Shown piece after piece: positions 5,690 through 8,223 of a stretch of DNA of 8,223 nucleotides (position 1 is the first letter of the stretch; each line of letters begins with the position of its first letter). This DNA is from Deltaproteobacteria bacterium. Its GTDB lineage: Bacteria > Desulfobacterota > GWC2-55-46. The notes beneath the pieces are model-generated. The model was given only the letters and a program-made list of their open reading frames with translations, ran no database searches and was not told the DNA's origin. The stretch is taken from the NCBI GenBank assembly GCA_016219075.1, contig JACRCJ010000094.1, forward strand, positions 1 to 8,223. Reading direction: 5' to 3'. Both the position numbers and the translations under genes were made by a program.

Positions 5690-5709
5690 CCCCGCAGCAA
5701 GCTCCGGGG
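5690..5709 (+). terminator. Hairpin after the cytochrome b gene
   Basis: CCCCG (5690-5694) pairs with CGGGG (5705-5709); the inner AG/CT pairs close a CAAG loop across one C-C mismatch. It begins five bases after the stop codon. TATCTGAAAAC follows instead of a U-tract, so it may be an mRNA-end stabiliser or a repeat boundary rather than a classical terminator. Confidence 0.4.
5693..5703 (+). repeat. Direct repeat copy 1, CGCAGCAAGCT
   Basis: This 11-base sequence recurs exactly at 5896-5906, 203 bases downstream. Here it forms the top of the post-cytochrome hairpin. The pair encloses the GCGAGC-rich core. Confidence 0.6.
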
Positions 5710-5764
5710 TATCTGAAAACAAGCCATGTTATTAGATGTTTTGTATTGTTTTTAATAAAACACC

Positions 5765-5880
5765 AGGGGCATTGCGTAGCGAGCATGAAGGAGAGCGAGC
5801 GAGCAAGACTCTGTATTTATTGCGCGCGAGCTTGACAGCGAGAGGAGCAATAGCACCGAGGCGCGCGGCAGCGCGCAAAA
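5765..5880 (+). repeat. Purine-rich GCGAGC-repeating segment, probable dispersed repeat
   Basis: The core ATTGCG-(TA or C)-GCGAGC occurs at 5771-5784 and 5819-5831, 48 bases apart, each followed by further GAGC/GCGAG units, giving two degenerate tandem units. TTGCGCGC (5820-5827) is the exact inverse of GCGCGCAA (5871-5878), and GCGCGC-GGCA-GCGCGC (5861-5876) makes a local six-pair hairpin. The base pattern differs sharply from the flanking genes. It resembles short palindromic intergenic repeats in type, but I cannot name a family. Confidence 0.5.
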
Positions 5881-5895
5881 AGGCCTTTTGTAAAG

Positions 5896-5906
5896 CGCAG
5901 CAAGCT
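5896..5906 (+). repeat. Direct repeat copy 2, CGCAGCAAGCT
   Basis: This is an exact second copy of the 5693-5703 motif, without the flanking CCCC/GGGG stem. It follows the perfect palindrome AAAAGGCCTTTT (5878-5889) by six bases. Confidence 0.6.
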
Positions 5907-5940
5907 GTAGACCCTAAGACAGAATAAAAGGTTTTCAAGA

Positions 5941-5963
5941 GGGCCTTTTCGTAAAAAAGGCCC
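5941..5963 (+). terminator. Strong hairpin GGGCCTTTT / AAAAGGCCC
   Basis: GGGCCTTTT (5941-5949) and AAAAGGCCC (5955-5963) form nine uninterrupted pairs around CGTAA. No U-tract follows on either strand, so terminator function is doubtful. It could be part of a larger folded RNA together with the next hairpin. Confidence 0.45.
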
Positions 5964-5978
5964 CACAGACTGCCCGTA

Positions 5979-6007
5979 AAAGACGCCTCCGGGAGGCAAA
6001 AGTCTTT
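5979..6007 (-). terminator. Compound hairpin AAAGAC-GCCTC / GAGGC-GTCTTT
   Basis: GCCTC (5985-5989) pairs with GAGGC (5993-5997) around CGG. An outer stem AAAGAC (5979-5984) pairs with GTCTTT (6002-6007), with AAAA (5998-6001) as a bulge. Read on the minus strand, the inner stem is followed by GTCTTTTA, so it could stop antisense transcription. On the plus strand it would lie in the leader of the two-component operon. Confidence 0.4.
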
Positions 6008-6082
6008 GGCGGGGCTGTTTAAAAGTATTCAGAGAAATTTTTCCGGCCAAATGTCTTTCCGCGCAGCCTGGCAGAAAAGCAA

Positions 6083-6088
6083 AAGGGA
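6083..6088 (+). promoter_or_regulatory. Ribosome binding site of the response regulator
   Basis: AAGGGA lies six bases before ATG 6095, a good distance, and supports this start. Confidence 0.65.
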
Positions 6089-6094
6089 CAAAAT

Positions 6095-6766
6095 ATGAGG
6101 ATACTGCTTGTTGAAGACGAAAAAGACCTCTCTACGATAATCAGGCAGGGGCTTGAAGAGGAAGGTTACGTAGTGGATGTCGCCCACGACGGGGAGGAGG
6201 GCCTTTACATGGCCGAAAACTTCCCGGCGGACGCGATTATCCTCGATATAATGCTCCCTCTTCTGGACGGGCTTTCAGTGCTGAGCGCTTTAAGGAAAAA
6301 AGGCAACATGACCCCGGTGATACTCCTTACCGCCCGTGACGCCCTTTTGGACAAGATAAAGGGCCTCGATACCGGCGCGGACGACTACCTGACCAAGCCC
6401 TTCGTCTTCGGGGAGCTCCTGGCCAGGGTCAGGTCGCTTTTAAGGAGAAAGGCCGCGGTAAAGGAGGCCGTCATAAGGATAGGCGACCTTGAGATAAACA
6501 CCGCCAGCCACGAGGTCAGGCGCGCCGGCAAGGTGATAACGCTTTCGGCCCGCGAGTACGCGCTCCTTGAGTACCTCGCGTACAAAAAAGACAACGTCGT
6601 CACGCGTACCGAGATAGTCGAGCACATATACAGCGAAGACTCCGACATGGACTCGAATGTCGTTGACGTATACATAAACTACCTGAGGAACAAGATAGAC
6701 AAGGACTTCAAGAAAAAGCTCATCCATACGGTCCGCGGCGCGGGCTATATACTCAAGGAAGAGTAA
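6095..6766 (+). CDS. OmpR/PhoB-family response regulator
   Basis: This 223-residue cytoplasmic DNA-binding regulator is activated by phosphorylation. The receiver domain (1-118) shows the acidic pair E7-D8, phospho-acceptor D51 in ILDIMLPLLDG, T79 in LLTAR, and K101 in LTKPF with the GADDY signature before it. A winged-helix output domain (about 126-221) follows: LEINTASHEVRRAG, LSAREYALLEYLA (the alpha loop region), VVDVYINYLRNKID (recognition helix) and IHTVRGAGYIL (wing). All catalytic residues are present and the length is normal. It is first in an operon with the histidine kinase, which starts nine bases after its stop, so they are almost certainly a cognate pair. The target genes are not shown; the neighbouring cytochrome b is a candidate by position only. 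I cannot choose a specific named regulator. Confidence 0.95.
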   Translation: MRILLVEDEKDLSTIIRQGLEEEGYVVDVAHDGEEGLYMAENFPADAIILDIMLPLLDGLSVLSALRKKGNMTPVILLTARDALLDKIKGLDTGADDYLTKPFVFGELLARVRSLLRRKAAVKEAVIRIGDLEINTASHEVRRAGKVITLSAREYALLEYLAYKKDNVVTRTEIVEHIYSEDSDMDSNVVDVYINYLRNKIDKDFKKKLIHTVRGAGYILKEE

Positions 6767-6775
6767 AACCGGCAT

Positions 6776-8194
6776 ATGTTCAACTCGATAAAATTCAAGC
6801 TCGTCATACTTTTCCTCGTGGTCTTCTCCTTCTTTTTCGCCGGTCTCGAGTTATTCCTTTACTACGAGCTCGAAGACCTGACCATACAGCTGGCCGATGA
6901 GCATGTGACGAACGAGGTCGAGACGCTGGCCAACCTCATGGCGGTCGAGGAGGCGCAGGGCCAGCTCGAAAGCGAGCTCGCGGAGCTTTCCGCCGCCACG
7001 ACAGGCGTGTACGCCCTGAAGCTCTCGGGCCACTACTACCAGGTGATCTCCTCGGACGGCCATGTGATTGTAAGGTCCCCTTCCCTTGTGCTGGCGGACG
7101 CCGCGCTGCCCATGGTCGCCAGCTCGACCGTCCCGGATTACAGGACGGTCATCGGCCCCGGCGGCGTGCCGCTTCGCATGGTAAGCCGGACCTACGACTT
7201 CTCCATCGGCAAGCTTACCTTTCAGGCCGCGGACTCTCTCGAAGAGACATACATGCTTTTAAGCTCGTTCAGGAACATCGTGCTCGCGATCTTCCCGGTC
7301 GTATTCATCATATGCGGCATAGGCGTTTTCGTGATGACCGGGTTCGCCCTGAGGTCGCTTAAGACCTTCTCGGCCAAGGTCGGCCAGATCACGGAGAAGA
7401 ACTTGAGCGAGAGGATCGAGGAGAGGGGCGCCCCGGCGGAACTGAAGCCGCTGGCCACAAGTTTCAACACGATGCTCGGGCGTCTTGAGGAGTCGTTCTC
7501 CAGGCAGAAGCAGTTCCTGTCCGACGCCTCGCATGAGCTGAGGACCCCGACCTCGATCATAAAGAGCTTCTGCGACGTTACGCTCTCCAGGGACAGGCAG
7601 GCCGCCGATTACAAGGAGTCGATCAAGAAGATCGGCGATACCGTAAACAGGATGTGCGACATCATCAACCGTATCCTCGTGATATCGAGGATGGACACCA
7701 AGACGCTCCTTTTCAAGCCCGTGAGGATGGACCTGCGTGACATAATGAGGGACGTCCTTAAACTCATCGACCCCTCGGCCGTCAACAAGGGCGTGGTGAT
7801 AAAACTCAACGGCCCCTCGGTGACGGTAAAGGGAGACCGCGAGGGGCTCACCGAGGTCTTTACCAACATCGTAGAGAACGCGATAAAGTACAACAGGCCC
7901 CAGGGCAAGGTCGATATCGACATAAGCGAGTTCCACGGCTGGGGCTCCGTTGTCGTCAAGGACACGGGCATCGGAATACCCGAGGGAGAGACGGAAAAGA
8001 TATTCGACAGGTTCTACCGCGTTGACGCCAGCCGCGGAGTTACCGTGGGAAGCGGCCTGGGGCTCTCTATCGTCCGTACTATAGTCGAGGCCCACGGCGG
8101 CAGGGTAGAGGTTAAAAGCGAGGTCGGGAAAGGCACCACCTTTACCGTGTATATCCCCTTGAACCAGGAGTTTAAAAACGCTGCAAAAACATAG
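6776..8194 (+). CDS. Membrane sensor histidine kinase (HAMP, HisKA, HATPase_c)
   Basis: This 472-residue inner-membrane sensor phosphorylates the preceding regulator. Domain order: transmembrane helix 1 (about 8-28), a periplasmic sensor region (about 29-166), transmembrane helix 2 (about 167-189), HAMP (about 190-243), HisKA with phospho-acceptor H253 in ASHELRTP, and HATPase_c with the N box (NIVENAIKYN, key N368), G1 DTGIGIP (396-402), F box (F410 DRFYR) and G2 GSGLGL (425-430). It is complete, with the layout of CusS/ArlS-type kinases. The periplasmic part has no cysteine or haem motif and only two histidines (H86, H96) beyond one near the first helix, so the signal cannot be guessed. ATG 6776 lacks a close ribosome site; AAGGAAGAG in the end of the regulator gene suggests translational coupling. 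Only 29 bases follow the stop in the window. Confidence 0.95.
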   Translation: MFNSIKFKLVILFLVVFSFFFAGLELFLYYELEDLTIQLADEHVTNEVETLANLMAVEEAQGQLESELAELSAATTGVYALKLSGHYYQVISSDGHVIVRSPSLVLADAALPMVASSTVPDYRTVIGPGGVPLRMVSRTYDFSIGKLTFQAADSLEETYMLLSSFRNIVLAIFPVVFIICGIGVFVMTGFALRSLKTFSAKVGQITEKNLSERIEERGAPAELKPLATSFNTMLGRLEESFSRQKQFLSDASHELRTPTSIIKSFCDVTLSRDRQAADYKESIKKIGDTVNRMCDIINRILVISRMDTKTLLFKPVRMDLRDIMRDVLKLIDPSAVNKGVVIKLNGPSVTVKGDREGLTEVFTNIVENAIKYNRPQGKVDIDISEFHGWGSVVVKDTGIGIPEGETEKIFDRFYRVDASRGVTVGSGLGLSIVRTIVEAHGGRVEVKSEVGKGTTFTVYIPLNQEFKNAAKT

Positions 8195-8223
8195 TAAGTA
8201 TCCGGGATATAAGCTTTAAATCA

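Larger units (their letters stand above)
5686..6094. other. 409-base structured non-coding region
   Basis: This gap between cytochrome b and the response regulator contains a hairpin after the cytochrome stop, an AT-rich stretch (5726-5761), a purine-rich GCGAGC-repeating core (5765-5880), a second copy of an 11-base motif (5896-5906), two strong hairpins (5941-5963 and 5979-6007), and the response regulator ribosome site. A 63-codon plus-strand frame (5736-5927) crosses it but has a repetitive R/A/K-rich translation, no ribosome site and no recognisable domain, so I do not call it a gene. No clear promoter for the two-component operon could be picked out. Confidence 0.7.

Noticed and set aside
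5771..5880. CRISPR array or tandem spacer structure
   Set aside because: The units are degenerate and few, with no constant repeat and unique spacer pattern, and no cas gene is present.
5736..5927. 63-codon plus-strand frame in the structured gap
   Set aside because: The translation is repetitive and R/A/K-rich, there is no ribosome site, and the DNA is better explained by repeats and palindromes.
7259..8095. 278-codon open frame on the minus strand opposite the histidine kinase
   Set aside because: It mirrors the coding bias of the kinase gene, which carries all catalytic boxes on the plus strand; no family resemblance.

Overview
The window is a GC-rich piece of bacterial chromosome with seven complete genes and one truncated gene. 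It reads like an anaerobic or microaerophilic bacterium of the deltaproteobacterial (Desulfobacterota), Nitrospirota or similar kind. That placement is an inference from the gene set: an RNase J tail, a DUF362 protein with two ferredoxin clusters, a c7-type triheme cytochrome, an archaeal/thermophile-type adenosine-specific kinase, and a b-type cytochrome beside a two-component system. AGG arginine and ATA isoleucine codons are frequent throughout. No rRNA, tRNA, CRISPR array, transposase or phage gene is visible.

Layout, left to right. (1) Positions 1-500 (+) hold the C-terminal part of ribonuclease J. (2) 599-1708 (+) is a DUF362 / 2x[4Fe-4S] protein, followed by a tiny CPYC-containing reading frame that is possibly a gene remnant, and a strong hairpin. 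(3) 2000-2587 (+) is a secreted triheme c-type cytochrome with its own recognisable promoter and a structured leader. (4) Convergent to it lies a minus-strand block: a DUF1499 membrane protein (4646-3879), deoxyribose-phosphate aldolase deoC (3765-3106) and an adenosine-specific kinase (3084-2602). The last two are 21 bases apart and look like a nucleoside-salvage pair; deoC has a promoter placed so close that its mRNA may be leaderless. (5) A divergent regulatory region (4647-5007) separates that block from a four-helix cytochrome b (5008-5685, +). (6) A 409-base non-coding stretch (5686-6094) is unusually rich in hairpins and repeats. (7) An OmpR-type response regulator (6095-6766) and its sensor histidine kinase (6776-8194) form a tight operon up to the right edge.

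How the parts may work together: the triheme cytochrome c and the cytochrome b are both electron carriers of the cell envelope, and the two-component system beside the cytochrome b could control respiratory genes; none of this is proved by the sequence. DeoC and the adenosine-specific kinase both fit nucleoside/nucleotide turnover. The least explained part is 5686-6094: a purine-rich, GCGAGC-repeating core flanked by two copies of an 11-base motif and followed by two hairpins. It looks like a dispersed intergenic repeat or a structured RNA, but I cannot assign it to a named family. I see no convincing complete new defence or mobile system in this window.
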